In this document: positions 8,195 through 17,168 of the stretch, in pieces
Numbering within the stretch: the first letter of the stretch is position 1
Layout: the number at the start of each line of letters is the position of its first letter
Assembly (NCBI RefSeq): GCF_004339085.1
Contig: NZ_SMFX01000001.1
Location: forward strand, 186,001-250,000
Direction: 5' to 3'
Length of the DNA: 64,000 nucleotides
From: Thiogranum longum
GTDB taxonomy: Bacteria; Pseudomonadota; Gammaproteobacteria; DSM-19610
Position numbers and translations under genes: made by a program
Notes under the pieces: model-generated
Database searches by the model: none
What the model was told of the DNA's origin: nothing
Seen by the model: the letters and a program-made list of their open reading frames with translations, nothing else

Positions 8195-8893
8195 TCAGAC
8201 GATAACGTCGAGCAGGTCACCAACCGGAGCGGGTTCGGTACCGGCATTCTGAATACGGTTTTCGGGAGATGTCGGTGTGGAATGGCCAGCTTCTGAAGCG
8301 GATTCAGCAGGACCACCTTCCGGCGAGCTGTTTTTTGTTTCCAGCAGTTCGCGCCGCGCCTCAGTTTCCATTTGTGTTGCCTGGGCAGCCACACTGCGGT
8401 CCTGTCCGGATGGCTGGGCAGGTGCGTTGGCAGCGCGGCGAATAGTCTGTGCCTTGCGGATGGTCGCCTCGGGGTCGCCGCTGGTTTTTGATGTATCGAT
8501 GCTGACTTCACCGCCTACGGCATAACGCCGTCCATCAGGGCCACTTTCAAAGCTGAACTGCGCAGACCCACGTGCATAGCTGCCAGCAGCGGTCTTATGT
8601 GCAGCTTCGTGGGCACGAACCTCGCGGTCGCGCGCGCGCAGTTTTTCCACTTCGGCTTTTTCGTCCTGGTTAAGTTCTGCATCGTTGCGTGGAGCGCGAC
8701 TGTTATCATTCGCAGAGGTTTTCGGGTCTTCGTTACGTGATTTGGCTGCTTCGCGCTGGGGCTTGTCGGTTATACCATCTGAGGGTCTGGGGTTTTCAAC
8801 AGGACGCGTGGTAGTCTGCTCAACCGGTTTGTCGAGCGGACGCTGGCTTAATGCCGGGGCGAGGGGTTGAGGAAACTGTGTGTCGATATTCAT
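8195..8893 (-). CDS. SprA-related putative metalloprotease
   Basis: A 232-residue protein. The first 85 residues are proline- and charge-rich and probably disordered. The core begins with VEKLRARDREVRAHEAAH, giving an HEAAH motif like an HExxH zinc-protease site, followed by GSAQFSFESGPDGRRYAVGG; this matches the SprA-related family (PF12118, CJM1_0395 type). A Gln/Ala-rich helical tail follows. No signal peptide is seen. GGAGG lies 7 bases before the ATG. It precedes the rod-like mini protein. Proteolysis is predicted from the family and has not been shown here. Confidence 0.85.
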   Translation of the reverse strand: MNIDTQFPQPLAPALSQRPLDKPVEQTTTRPVENPRPSDGITDKPQREAAKSRNEDPKTSANDNSRAPRNDAELNQDEKAEVEKLRARDREVRAHEAAHKTAAGSYARGSAQFSFESGPDGRRYAVGGEVSIDTSKTSGDPEATIRKAQTIRRAANAPAQPSGQDRSVAAQATQMETEARRELLETKNSSPEGGPAESASEAGHSTPTSPENRIQNAGTEPAPVGDLLDVIV

Positions 8894-9041
8894 GGCGATA
8901 ACCTCCGGGCCATCCGCCCGCTGTTAGCGTTCCCTCGAATTCGTTAGCGGCGAGCAGACGGAATACTTTACTGGCATGAGGGGTTATTGTTTCCAGAACA
9001 GGCTGTTGCCGCTATACTTGCCGCCCGGATTTCAAGCTTGT

Positions 9042-9058
9042 GAGGTGTTTTACACCTC
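9042..9058. other. Small hairpin upstream of cytochrome c5
   Basis: GAGGTGT-TTT-ACACCTC is a perfect 7-bp stem with a 3-base loop, 50 bases before the GTG start of the cytochrome gene. A TATACT box lies at 9013-9018, so the hairpin would sit in the 5' leader. Function unknown. Confidence 0.35.
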
Positions 9059-9108
9059 GCGCTTATGCACAAATACGATCTTAACCAACTGAATTTCAGG
9101 AGAATCAA

Positions 9109-9585
9109 GTGAGTGAACATGACAAGGCTCTGGTAAAGAGCTTCGCTGGCGTACTTTCGGTGCTGGTTATTGTGGCGATTGGCTTCTATTTCGTGGCTGA
9201 TATTGTTACCAGCGACAAGGATGAGGCAGGCCCAAATGAGCGCATGCAGGCCAAGATATATGAGAATATCAAGCCGGTCGGTGAGGTGAATGTGGGTGAT
9301 GTGCCTGCCGCAGCGGCAGCACCGGTGGTAGCGGCGGGCCCACGTTCGGGCAAAGATGTCTACAGTGGCGCTTGTATGGCCTGTCACAGTACCGGTGTTG
9401 CCGGTGCGCCCAAGGTGGGTGACAAGGCGGCCTGGAGCCCGCGTGCATCAAAGGGCGTCGATGGCCTGCTCAAGTCGGCCATCAGTGGTATCAATGCCAT
9501 GCCGCCGAAGGGTACCTGTGCAGCCTGCTCTGATGATGAGCTTAAAGGCGCTATCGAGTACATGCTGAAGGAAACCGGCTTGTAG
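9109..9585 (+). CDS. Membrane-anchored cytochrome c5 family protein
   Basis: A 158-residue monohaem cytochrome c. Residues about 11-30 form a hydrophobic membrane anchor (GVLSVLVIVAIGFYFVADIV), followed by an Ala/Val-rich linker and a haem domain. The haem site is CMACH near residue 90; the C-terminal INAMPPKGTC segment supplies the axial methionine, and the extra CAAC cysteine pair is typical of the c5 class. It carries electrons in the periplasm. The GTG at 9109 is preceded by CAGGAG. A bidirectional terminator follows. Confidence 0.92.
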   Translation: MSEHDKALVKSFAGVLSVLVIVAIGFYFVADIVTSDKDEAGPNERMQAKIYENIKPVGEVNVGDVPAAAAAPVVAAGPRSGKDVYSGACMACHSTGVAGAPKVGDKAAWSPRASKGVDGLLKSAISGINAMPPKGTCAACSDDELKGAIEYMLKETGL

Positions 9586-9606
9586 GTTTTGCGGGAGCGT
9601 TTTGTT

Positions 9607-9636
9607 AAAAAAAGGCCGCGCAAGCGGCCTTTTTTG
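9607..9636. terminator. Bidirectional intrinsic terminator
   Basis: GGCCGC-GCAA-GCGGCC flanked by seven A on one side and six T on the other. It ends both the cytochrome c5 gene and the convergent rep gene. Confidence 0.93.
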
Positions 9637-9653
9637 TGGGCGAGAGTTACAGG

Positions 9654-11651
9654 TCAGGACAACATGCCTCGCAATTGCGCCAGGTGCGCTTGCCCGCGTT
9701 CCTTCTGCTCTTCCGGGTTTTTGCGGCTGCCCGGTTTATCCCACTGCACATCGTCCTCCGGCAACTCGTGCAGAAAGCGGCTGGGCTCACGGCTTTCCCA
9801 TTCGCCGGCACGACGGCGTTTGGTTGCATAGGTCAATGTCAGGGTTTTCTGTGCGCGCGTGATGCCGACGTAGGCCAGTCTGCGCTCCTCGTCGAAGTCG
9901 TCCGCTTCGATTGCGCTTCTGTGCGGCAACAGATTTTCTTCCATGCCGACCATGAAGACGTGCGGGAACTCCAGTCCCTTTGCGGCGTGCAGTGTCATCA
10001 GGCGTACGCAGTTTTCATTTCCCTCGTCGTCACGGTCCAGCCGGTCGAGCAGGGCAATGCGATTCACGCGGTCGGCGAGTGTCATTTCGGTTTCACTTTT
10101 TTCGCCCATGTGTTCCAGCCAACCGACCAGTTCATTAACATGCTGCAAGCGGCGCTCGCCTTCGCCGGGATCCTTGGCGCTGTCGAACAGCCAGTTGTTG
10201 TAGTCGGTATCACGCATCAGGCGGTGGATCACCGACATGGCTTCACCGCGTTCCGCCTCGTCGCCCAACCCGACGATCCAGTGTGCAAATTCCTGTAGCC
10301 GACCCAGCGCGCGTTTGTTCAGCACCTCGGCGAGCGCATCCTCAAAGCAGGCTTCCAGCAGACTCATGTTATGTTGTGTGGCAAAACCAGCGAGCTTTTC
10401 AAGCGTTGCAGCACCCAGCTCACGGCGTGGTGTATTGACTACGCGCAGGAAAGCACGGTCATCGGCATCGTTAACCAGTAGTCGCAAGTAGGCAATCAGA
10501 TCTTTTACTTCCCGATATTCAAAAAATGAAGTGCCGCCACTGAGGTGGTAGCTGATGCTGTGTTCACGAAGGACTTTTTCAAAATTACGTGACTGGTGAT
10601 TGCCGCGATACAGGATGGCGTAATCACTGTGTCGCGCACTGTGCGTGAACTGATGGTGCAGGATTTCCGAAACGACGCGTTCCGCTTCATGGTCGGCATC
10701 GCGACAGGCCAGGATCTTTAATGGTGTACCGTAGCCCAGCGTACTCCATAACTGTTTTTCGAATACGTGCGGATTTTTTGCAATCAAGGTATTGGCGCAT
10801 TTCAGGATGCAACCGGCAGAACGGTAGTTCTGTTCCAGCTTGACGACCTTCAGGCGCGGGAAGTCGTCTTTCAGGCGTTGCAGGTTTTCCGGGTTGGCGC
10901 CGCGCCATGCATAGATAGACTGATCATCATCACCCACTGCAGTAAAGGCTGTGGTCTTTCCGACCAGTAGCTGAACCAGTTTGTACTGCGCGGTGTTGGT
11001 GTCCTGGTATTCGTCCATTAGCAGGTGACGCACGCGCCCCTGCCAGTATTCGCGTGTTGCATCGTGTTCCTGCAGCGCCAGCACAGGCTGCATGATAAGG
11101 TCATCGAAATCGAACGCGTTATAGGCCTTCAGGCTGCGCTGGTATTCGGCATACAAGAGTGCGGCTGACTGCTCAAATTGATCACTTGCCAGCTTTAGTG
11201 CCTGCGCCGGCAACAGCAATTCGTTTTTCCAGTCGGAGATGCGGTTGCGCAGGGTGTCGTTATCGAAAGCTGCAGGGCTTTTGCGCATCAGTTCGTCGAT
11301 AAGGTGCAGGCTGTCCTGGCTGTCGAAAATGGAAAAGTTCGGCTTGTAGTCGAGTCGTATGGCTTCACGACGCAGGATGCGCATGCCGAGGGTATGGAAA
11401 GTGGAAACGATTAAACCCTTGCCTGCGTCTTTGCTCAGCAACTGGTTAACGCGCTCACGCATTTCACGTGCAGCCTTGTTGGTGAAGGTGACGGCAATGA
11501 TATGCTTTGCCGGCACACCACATTGCCCGATCAGGTGAGCGATCTTGTGCGTGATGACGCGCGTCTTGCCGCTTCCCGCGCCGGCCAGTACCAGCAGCGG
11601 TGCTTCGGTTTCACGCATTGCGGCTCTTTGCTGGGGATTGAGGTCAGGCAC
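9654..11651 (-). CDS. rep: ATP-dependent DNA helicase Rep
   Basis: A 3'-5' superfamily 1 helicase that helps forks past bound proteins. From a GTG at 11651 the protein has 665 residues, close to the E. coli length; an ATG at 11690 would add 13 residues not seen in relatives. Motifs in order: LNPQQRAA (Q motif), AGAGSGKT (Walker A), MDEYQDTN (II), GDDDQSIYAWRGA (III), LEQNYRS (IV), VRLMTLHAAKGLEF (V) and AYVGITRAQ (VI). Rep is preferred over UvrD because of the short length and the GDDDQSIY and LMTLHAAKGLEF forms. It lies downstream of comM on the same strand. Confidence 0.93.
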   Translation of the reverse strand: MPDLNPQQRAAMRETEAPLLVLAGAGSGKTRVITHKIAHLIGQCGVPAKHIIAVTFTNKAAREMRERVNQLLSKDAGKGLIVSTFHTLGMRILRREAIRLDYKPNFSIFDSQDSLHLIDELMRKSPAAFDNDTLRNRISDWKNELLLPAQALKLASDQFEQSAALLYAEYQRSLKAYNAFDFDDLIMQPVLALQEHDATREYWQGRVRHLLMDEYQDTNTAQYKLVQLLVGKTTAFTAVGDDDQSIYAWRGANPENLQRLKDDFPRLKVVKLEQNYRSAGCILKCANTLIAKNPHVFEKQLWSTLGYGTPLKILACRDADHEAERVVSEILHHQFTHSARHSDYAILYRGNHQSRNFEKVLREHSISYHLSGGTSFFEYREVKDLIAYLRLLVNDADDRAFLRVVNTPRRELGAATLEKLAGFATQHNMSLLEACFEDALAEVLNKRALGRLQEFAHWIVGLGDEAERGEAMSVIHRLMRDTDYNNWLFDSAKDPGEGERRLQHVNELVGWLEHMGEKSETEMTLADRVNRIALLDRLDRDDEGNENCVRLMTLHAAKGLEFPHVFMVGMEENLLPHRSAIEADDFDEERRLAYVGITRAQKTLTLTYATKRRRAGEWESREPSRFLHELPEDDVQWDKPGSRKNPEEQKERGQAHLAQLRGMLS

Positions 11652-11768
11652 GCAGGGTAATACAGGCAGGAGGAAAATACATACCGGCATTGTAGCGAGT
11701 CTTCAGAAAAATCGTCAGCTTGAAATATCCGGATATTCGTGTCTGAGATACCGGGTCACGCCGTCCGT

Positions 11769-13304
11769 TCAGCTCTGGCACCCGGATGCCATGCTAACTG
11801 TGCGGGAAGGCTTGCCTTCATTGCAGCGGTAGCTGCAGGCTTCCTGCAGATGTATGTGAGTAACCTTCATACTGTCATCGAGGTCGGCGATAGAGCGCGC
11901 TACCCGTTGTATCCGGTGAATTGCCCGCGGCGAAAGGCGGAAGCGGGTTGCGACCTTGTCGATCAGTTGTTTTTCTGCACGACCCAGCTGGCACACTTCT
12001 TCGAGATCGACCAGCGTCAGGTGGGCATTGAGTCGGCCGCGTACCTGCTGTCTTTCTCTCGCTTGTATAACGCGCTGTCTGACTGTGGCGCTGTTTTCAC
12101 CAATTTCCTGCTCCAGCTGCCGCCATGGCAGGCGTGGCATGTCAACGTGCAGGTCGATACGATCCAGAAGCGGTCCGGAAACCCTTGCGCGGTAACGTTG
12201 TATCTGTAGCAGGGAACACTGGCAGTCGTGTTCTTCATCACCGAGATACCCGCACGGGCAGGGATTCATGGCGGCGACAAACTGGAAGCGGGCGGGGAAT
12301 TCCGCTCGCGCGCTGGCACGCGAAACCGTCACGCTGCCGGTCTCCATGGGCTCACGCAGCATATCCAGTGCATGGCGCTGGAATTCAGGCAGCTCGTCAA
12401 GAAACAGTACACCGTTATGTGCCAGTGAGATCTCGCCGGGTCGGGGGATAGAGCCACCACCGACCAGCGCTGCAGCTGTCGCATTGTGATGGGGTGCGCG
12501 AAACGGTCGTGTTCTCCATCGCTGGATATCAAGTGGCTTTCCGCATACAGACTGAACGGCTGCGGCTTCCAGCGCTTCGGTTTCACTGAGCGGCGGGAGC
12601 AAGCCGGGCAGGCGGCTGGCGAGCAGGGTTTTGCCTGTGCCGGGTGGGCCGATCAACAACAGATTATGCGCACCTGCAGCGGTGATTTCCAGCGCACGTC
12701 GTGCATGCGCCTGGCCACGTACATCAATCAGATCGGGTAGTTCAGTGGGGAGGGCATGTGTGAGTAGCGGGTCTTGTGGACGATCCAGAGGTTCCAGTTT
12801 GCGCAGGTGTTGACAGATATCAAGCAGCTGATCAGCAACCAGGCTGTTGGCGGGGTCGGCCAGTGCAGCTTCCGCCGCATTGTCGCGTGCGCAGATAAGA
12901 CGACGCTGTGCCTTACGGCAGGCCAGGGCACCAGGCAACACGCCATGTACAGGCCGCAGACCACCGCCCAGCGCAAGCTCGGCTACAAATTCATATTCAG
13001 AAAGTGCTTCATCGGGTATCTGTCCGGACGCGGCCAGGATACCAATCGCAATTGCAAGGTCATAGCGTCCGCCCTGCTTGGGCAAGTCTGCCGGAGCAAG
13101 GTTTACAGTGAGGCGGCGTGCGGGAAACTCAAAACCACTGTGCAGCAGTGCACTACGCACCCGCTCACGGCTTTCACGCACGGCGGCTTCCGGCAGACCG
13201 ACGATCGATAGCGCCGGCAGACCGTTGGACAGATGAACTTCTACGGTAACCAGTGGGGCATCTACACCCAGCTGGGCGCGACTGAACACAATGGCTAGTG
13301 ACAT
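11769..13304 (-). CDS. comM: YifB/ComM family Mg-chelatase-like AAA ATPase
   Basis: A 511-residue hexameric helicase of the ComM (YifB) family, which in naturally transformable bacteria promotes branch migration of incoming DNA. An N-terminal Lon-like domain (SLAIVFSRAQLGVDAPLV) precedes the AAA domain with GPPGTGKT (Walker A), FLDELPEF (Walker B) and a cysteine cluster CPCGYLGDEEHDCQC. The C-terminal helical domain carries LSPRAIHRIQRVARSIADL. I chose the ATG at 13304 (MSLAIVF) over upstream codons because family members start there. It lies downstream of ubiK with a palindromic repeat between them. Confidence 0.93.
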   Translation of the reverse strand: MSLAIVFSRAQLGVDAPLVTVEVHLSNGLPALSIVGLPEAAVRESRERVRSALLHSGFEFPARRLTVNLAPADLPKQGGRYDLAIAIGILAASGQIPDEALSEYEFVAELALGGGLRPVHGVLPGALACRKAQRRLICARDNAAEAALADPANSLVADQLLDICQHLRKLEPLDRPQDPLLTHALPTELPDLIDVRGQAHARRALEITAAGAHNLLLIGPPGTGKTLLASRLPGLLPPLSETEALEAAAVQSVCGKPLDIQRWRTRPFRAPHHNATAAALVGGGSIPRPGEISLAHNGVLFLDELPEFQRHALDMLREPMETGSVTVSRASARAEFPARFQFVAAMNPCPCGYLGDEEHDCQCSLLQIQRYRARVSGPLLDRIDLHVDMPRLPWRQLEQEIGENSATVRQRVIQARERQQVRGRLNAHLTLVDLEEVCQLGRAEKQLIDKVATRFRLSPRAIHRIQRVARSIADLDDSMKVTHIHLQEACSYRCNEGKPSRTVSMASGCQS

Positions 13305-13352
13305 GACTCCATCCCTGGTTGGTTTAAATGGCATCCGTGCCATTTTTCTTTA

Positions 13353-13422
13353 CGTCATGCCGGCGCAGGCCGGAATCCATAGACGTCAGTGCAACTGGAT
13401 GCCGGCCTGTGCCGGCATGACG
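13353..13422. repeat. Dispersed palindromic repeat, copy 1
   Basis: A 70-base element with arms CGTCATGCCGGC-GCA-GGCCGG and its complement around a variable middle. It lies between ubiK and comM. Related copies are at 39675-39747 and 45060-45128, with a half copy near 40318-40342. Confidence 0.85.
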
Positions 13423-13424
13423 AT

Positions 13425-13703
13425 TCAGCCAGTAGTTCCCTGTGTATCCGCTTTGTCCTTCAGCAGCCGGGCCTCGAGTTCACCCACCTGTTTCTCCAGT
13501 TGTTCGATCTTGGCACGCGAACGTGCGAGTACTTTGGTTTGCACGTCAAATTCCTCGCGCGTGACCAGGTCAAGCCTGGACAGCGCTGATTGCACGGCTG
13601 CGCGCAGGTTTTTTTCCATATCAGCCTGCATTGCCTTTGCGGCAGGCGGTATAGCGCCGGAGAGGCGCCGGGTCAGGTCATCGAGGAGTTTTGGATCCAG
13701 CAT
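13425..13703 (-). CDS. ubiK: UbiK-type ubiquinone biosynthesis accessory factor
   Basis: A 92-residue BMFP family protein (YqiC/UbiK). The N-terminus MLDPKLLDDLTRRLSGAIP is typical, followed by an amphipathic helix, the conserved LVTREEFDVQ motif and a C-terminal coiled coil (RSRAKIEQLEKQVGELEARL). UbiK assists the Ubi enzyme complex in aerobic ubiquinone synthesis. The stop codon directly adjoins the palindromic repeat, so the last residues may have been touched by its insertion. Confidence 0.93.
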   Translation of the reverse strand: MLDPKLLDDLTRRLSGAIPPAAKAMQADMEKNLRAAVQSALSRLDLVTREEFDVQTKVLARSRAKIEQLEKQVGELEARLLKDKADTQGTTG

Positions 13704-13754
13704 GCACTCACCTTAAACCAGGGATGGCTGTTGCGTCCAGATGTACGGCGAAAA

Positions 13755-13825
13755 TGCACTGTTTAGGTGCGCTGCCGTGGCATGCACAGAAACGGGGCGC
13801 AGCTTTGGTGCACCAAAAATGGGCC
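13755..13825 (+). promoter_or_regulatory. Cluster of NtrC-like binding boxes
   Basis: The NtrC site has the form TGCAC-N7-GTGCA. Positions 13755-13771 read TGCAC-N7-GTGCG. A second weaker match, GGCGC-N7-GTGCA, lies at 13796-13812, overlapping a TTTGGTGCACCAAA palindrome. Their centres lie about 139 and 98 bases before the predicted sigma-54 start, close to the enhancer spacing known from E. coli glnA. Confidence 0.65.
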
Positions 13826-13875
13826 TCTACTACAGAAAATATACTAACTGATTGAAATATAAGAATATTAAAGTC

Positions 13876-13891
13876 TGGCACAGGAACTGCA
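13876..13891 (+). promoter_or_regulatory. Sigma-54 promoter of torF-glnK-amtB
   Basis: TGGCACAGGAACTGCA has the invariant GG and GC exactly ten bases apart, the sigma-54 -24/-12 pattern. Transcription would start near 13902, leaving a leader of about 95 bases before the porin gene. Confidence 0.75.
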
Positions 13892-13996
13892 ATTGCATGG
13901 CGTACGCTCAAAGCCGTTTAACCCCTGTAGTGGCGAGCGAAAGATTGTTACACGTTAAGTCAGTTAAAAATATTTGATGGATATAGGAGTCCTCAC

Positions 13997-14698
13997 ATGA
14001 AATTTTCAAAAACTCTCGTTGCAGCTGCACTGCTCGCTTCTGCCGGTGTCGCACAGGCAGAACTGAGCGCAAATATTGGCGCCCACAGCAAATACATTTT
14101 CCGTGGTGTTGAGCTGAGTGATGGTGCCGCAGTTTCCGGTGGCCTCGATTACGACTCCGGTGCCGGTTTCTATGCGGGTACCTGGATGTCTGACGTTGCC
14201 GCTGGTGGTACCGAACTCGACCTGTATACCGGCTTTGCAGGTGAGGTGGGTTCTATCGGTTACGATGTCAACGCGCTGTATTTTGCCTACCCGAACGACT
14301 CGAATGACCTCGATTACCTTGAGCTGAGCCTTGGCCTTAGCATGGGCATGCTTTCCGCACAGATCTCCTACACCCCCTGGGAAAAGCGAGACAGTGATGT
14401 CGACTCCGCCTATGGCGAAGGCGACTTCTATTTTGCACTGGGCGCAGACCTCCCCATGGAAGTGGATGGCATCAGCTTCAGTGCACTGATCGGTTATTAC
14501 GACTTTGACGATGACGGATCATCCCAGCTGGCCCCGGCTGATGAACTGTCTTATACCCACTGGAACCTGACCGCCAGCAAGGATGTCGGCGAACTCGGCG
14601 CTTTCAGTCTTGCCTACGACCAGACCGATGGCGACAGTGACAATGGTGTAACCAATGGCGCCGCACTGTTCACCGTTGGCTGGACAAAAGATTTCTGA
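13997..14698 (+). CDS. TorF family putative porin
   Basis: A 233-residue outer-membrane beta-barrel candidate of the TorF/Gcw_chp family (TIGR02001). A signal peptide (about residues 1-21, ending VAQA) is followed by ANIGAHSKYIFRGVELSDGA, a typical first strand, then alternating strands with acidic loops and a terminal phenylalanine (WTKDF) as needed for Bam-dependent insertion. It is the first gene of the unit with glnK and amtB and lies behind a sigma-54/NtrC-type promoter, so passage of a nitrogen compound across the outer membrane is a reasonable inference. Confidence 0.85.
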   Translation: MKFSKTLVAAALLASAGVAQAELSANIGAHSKYIFRGVELSDGAAVSGGLDYDSGAGFYAGTWMSDVAAGGTELDLYTGFAGEVGSIGYDVNALYFAYPNDSNDLDYLELSLGLSMGMLSAQISYTPWEKRDSDVDSAYGEGDFYFALGADLPMEVDGISFSALIGYYDFDDDGSSQLAPADELSYTHWNLTASKDVGELGAFSLAYDQTDGDSDNGVTNGAALFTVGWTKDF

Positions 14699-14720
14699 GA
14701 CGGCGTTACGTTTCGGATGA

Positions 14721-15110
<390 letters not shown>

Positions 15111-15129
15111 CCTACGGGAGGATAAACAG

Positions 15130-16428
15130 ATGGAAGATCAAATTTTTCAACTGCAATACGCCCTCGATACCTTCTATTTTCTGGTGATGGGTGCGCTGGT
15201 TATGTGGATGGCAGCGGGCTTTGCCATGCTGGAAGCCGGTCTGGTACGTGCCAAGAACACAACTGAGATTCTGACCAAGAACGTTATGCTGTTCGCCATA
15301 GCCTGTACGGCATATATGGTAGTTGGCTATGACATCATGTATGACGGTGGTATTTTCCTGAAGGACATCGCTACGGGTGGTGCGGCCGATAGCGATGCCA
15401 TGGTTGCTGCTGTGCTGGTGTCCTCGAAGGAGAATGGTTTTGGCGGCGATTCTGTATATTCCGCTGCATCCGATTTCTTCTTCCAGGTAGTGTTCGTTGC
15501 TACTGCGATGTCGATTGTGTCCGGCGCTGTTGCCGAACGTATGAAGCTGTGGGCATTCGCGGTATTCGCGATTGTCATGACGGCCTACATCTACCCGATG
15601 GAAGGTGCATGGACCTGGGGCGGAAAATCTGTCTTCGGCCTGTTCAGTCTCGGTGACGATTATGGCTTCTCTGACTTTGCCGGCTCCGGTATTGTGCACC
15701 TTGCAGGTGCGTCTGCTGCGCTTGCCGGTGTCCTGCTGCTCGGCGCACGTAAGGGTAAATACGGGCCTAACGGTGAAGTACACCCGATTCCGGGTGCCAA
15801 CCTGCCACTGGCGACACTGGGCACGTTCATTCTGTGGATGGGCTGGTTTGGCTTTAACGGCGGCTCCGTGCTGAAGCTGGGCGACGTTGCCAGTGCAAAC
15901 TCGGTGGCCATGGTGTTCCTGAACACCAATGCGGCAGCTGCGGGTGGCGTGATCGTTGCGCTGGTTGTTGCACGTATGTTGTTCGGCAAGGCTGATTTGA
16001 CCATGGCGCTCAACGGCGCACTGGCTGGCCTGGTTGCCATTACTGCAGAGCCTTCTACACCAACGGCATTGTCGGCGACGTTGATCGGCGGTGTCGGTGG
16101 CGTGCTGGTCGTGTTGTCGATTATCTTCCTGGATAAACTGAAGATCGACGATCCGGTAGGCGCTATTTCTGTACACGGCGTGGTTGGCATGTGGGGACTG
16201 ATGGCTGTACCGTTGACGAACGGCGATGCTACTTTCGGTGGTCAGTTCATGGGGCTCATTACCATCTTCGTCTGGGTATTCGGTGTCAGCTTCGTTACCT
16301 GGATGGTTATCAAGATGATTATGGGACTCCGCGTCAGCGAAGAAGAAGAGTTCGAGGGTGTCGACCTTGCCGAATGTGGCATGGAAGCTTACCCCGAATT
16401 TACCGGTAATCGTGGTTCCGGTATCTAG
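15130..16428 (+). CDS. amtB: Ammonium transporter
   Basis: A 432-residue inner-membrane channel for ammonium, with about eleven membrane helices. Family segments are clear: WMAAGFAMLEAGLVRAKNT near the N-terminus, DFAGSGIVHLAGASAALAG, WMGWFGFNGGS, and the GVVGMWG region bearing a pore histidine. The ATG at 15130 follows GGGAGGAT at good spacing, so the longer frame from 15085 is not used. GlnK, encoded immediately upstream, would block it when nitrogen is plentiful. A strong terminator follows. Confidence 0.96.
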   Translation: MEDQIFQLQYALDTFYFLVMGALVMWMAAGFAMLEAGLVRAKNTTEILTKNVMLFAIACTAYMVVGYDIMYDGGIFLKDIATGGAADSDAMVAAVLVSSKENGFGGDSVYSAASDFFFQVVFVATAMSIVSGAVAERMKLWAFAVFAIVMTAYIYPMEGAWTWGGKSVFGLFSLGDDYGFSDFAGSGIVHLAGASAALAGVLLLGARKGKYGPNGEVHPIPGANLPLATLGTFILWMGWFGFNGGSVLKLGDVASANSVAMVFLNTNAAAAGGVIVALVVARMLFGKADLTMALNGALAGLVAITAEPSTPTALSATLIGGVGGVLVVLSIIFLDKLKIDDPVGAISVHGVVGMWGLMAVPLTNGDATFGGQFMGLITIFVWVFGVSFVTWMVIKMIMGLRVSEEEEFEGVDLAECGMEAYPEFTGNRGSGI

Positions 16429-16475
16429 GGTCTTCGGGGTGGAATAGCTACCGCCTCACAAGACTGTCGTTACGA

Positions 16476-16504
16476 AACGGGCGCTTCGGCGCCCGTTTTT
16501 TTTT
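16476..16504 (+). terminator. Intrinsic terminator after amtB
   Basis: ACGGGCGC-TTCG-GCGCCCGT stem of 8 bp followed by a run of more than eight T. Confidence 0.95.
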
Positions 16505-16568
16505 GCATCGTTTATGGTTGCCGGTCTGGAGGGTACAATGAGTGATATACCGGAATCGAGGCAGTTCA

Positions 16569-17168
16569 TTGCTTATTGTCGAACATCTTACCTGCGCCGT
16601 GTTGCAGGACATCTCACTGACGCTCAAGGATGCAGAACCCGTGTGCCTGTCCGGCGCGAGCGGCTCCGGTAAAACACGCCTGTTGCGCGCCATTGCAGAC
16701 CTCGACCTGAATACCGGTAAAGTCATGCTCGATAATGTGGTGCGTGAAAGCATCGATCCGCAAAGCTGGCGGCGCAAGGTGGCCTACCTGCCGGCGGAGA
16801 GTCGTTGGTGGGCGCAGACCGTAGGTGAACACTTTCGCGATCCCGCCAGTGTGCCGTTCGGGCGGCTGGGTTTTGATGATCAGGTGAAGGACTGGAAAGT
16901 CGAGCGTCTGTCCAGTGGCGAGCGCCAGCGACTTGCTGTGCTTCGCCTGCTGGAGAATCAGCCACGGGTGTTGTTACTGGATGAACCAACTGCCAACCTG
17001 GATGCACAAAGTACGCAGCGTGTTGAAACCCTGATCGGTGAATACATCTCTCAGGCTAAAGCCGCCTGCCTCTGGGTCACGCACGCCGCTGACCAGATAC
17101 GGCGCATCGCCCGGCAGCGGCTGCTGCTCGAAAACAGCCATCTCAAACCGGCGGCTGTCGCAGAATGA
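16569..17168 (+). CDS. fetA: Iron export ABC transporter ATPase, FetA type
   Basis: A 199-residue ABC ATPase from the TTG at 16569, which has GAGG upstream; a GTG at 16542 is also in frame. Walker A is SGASGSGKT, the signature motif is LSSGERQRLA, Walker B is VLLLDEPTANLD and the H-loop is WVTH. The small size and the partner permease match E. coli YbbL/FetA, which with FetB exports iron and helps in peroxide stress. The stop overlaps the fetB start by four bases. Confidence 0.88.
   Translation: MLIVEHLTCAVLQDISLTLKDAEPVCLSGASGSGKTRLLRAIADLDLNTGKVMLDNVVRESIDPQSWRRKVAYLPAESRWWAQTVGEHFRDPASVPFGRLGFDDQVKDWKVERLSSGERQRLAVLRLLENQPRVLLLDEPTANLDAQSTQRVETLIGEYISQAKAACLWVTHAADQIRRIARQRLLLENSHLKPAAVAE

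Noticed and set aside
9636..10298. 220-codon plus-strand frame opposite rep
   Set aside because: Antisense to a clear helicase gene and begins within the terminator region; no ribosome site or motif.
12228..12275. Apparent copy of the dispersed palindrome inside comM
   Set aside because: Only a short chance likeness (ACCCGCACGGGCAGGGATTCAT); it encodes the conserved CPCGYLG zinc motif and has no inverted arm.
13708..13911. 67-codon minus-strand frame between ubiK and the porin
   Set aside because: It covers the NtrC boxes and sigma-54 promoter and shows no coding features.
15112..16176. 354-codon open frame on the minus strand
   Set aside because: It lies wholly inside amtB, has no family resemblance and a His/Gln/Arg-rich composition typical of a shadow frame.
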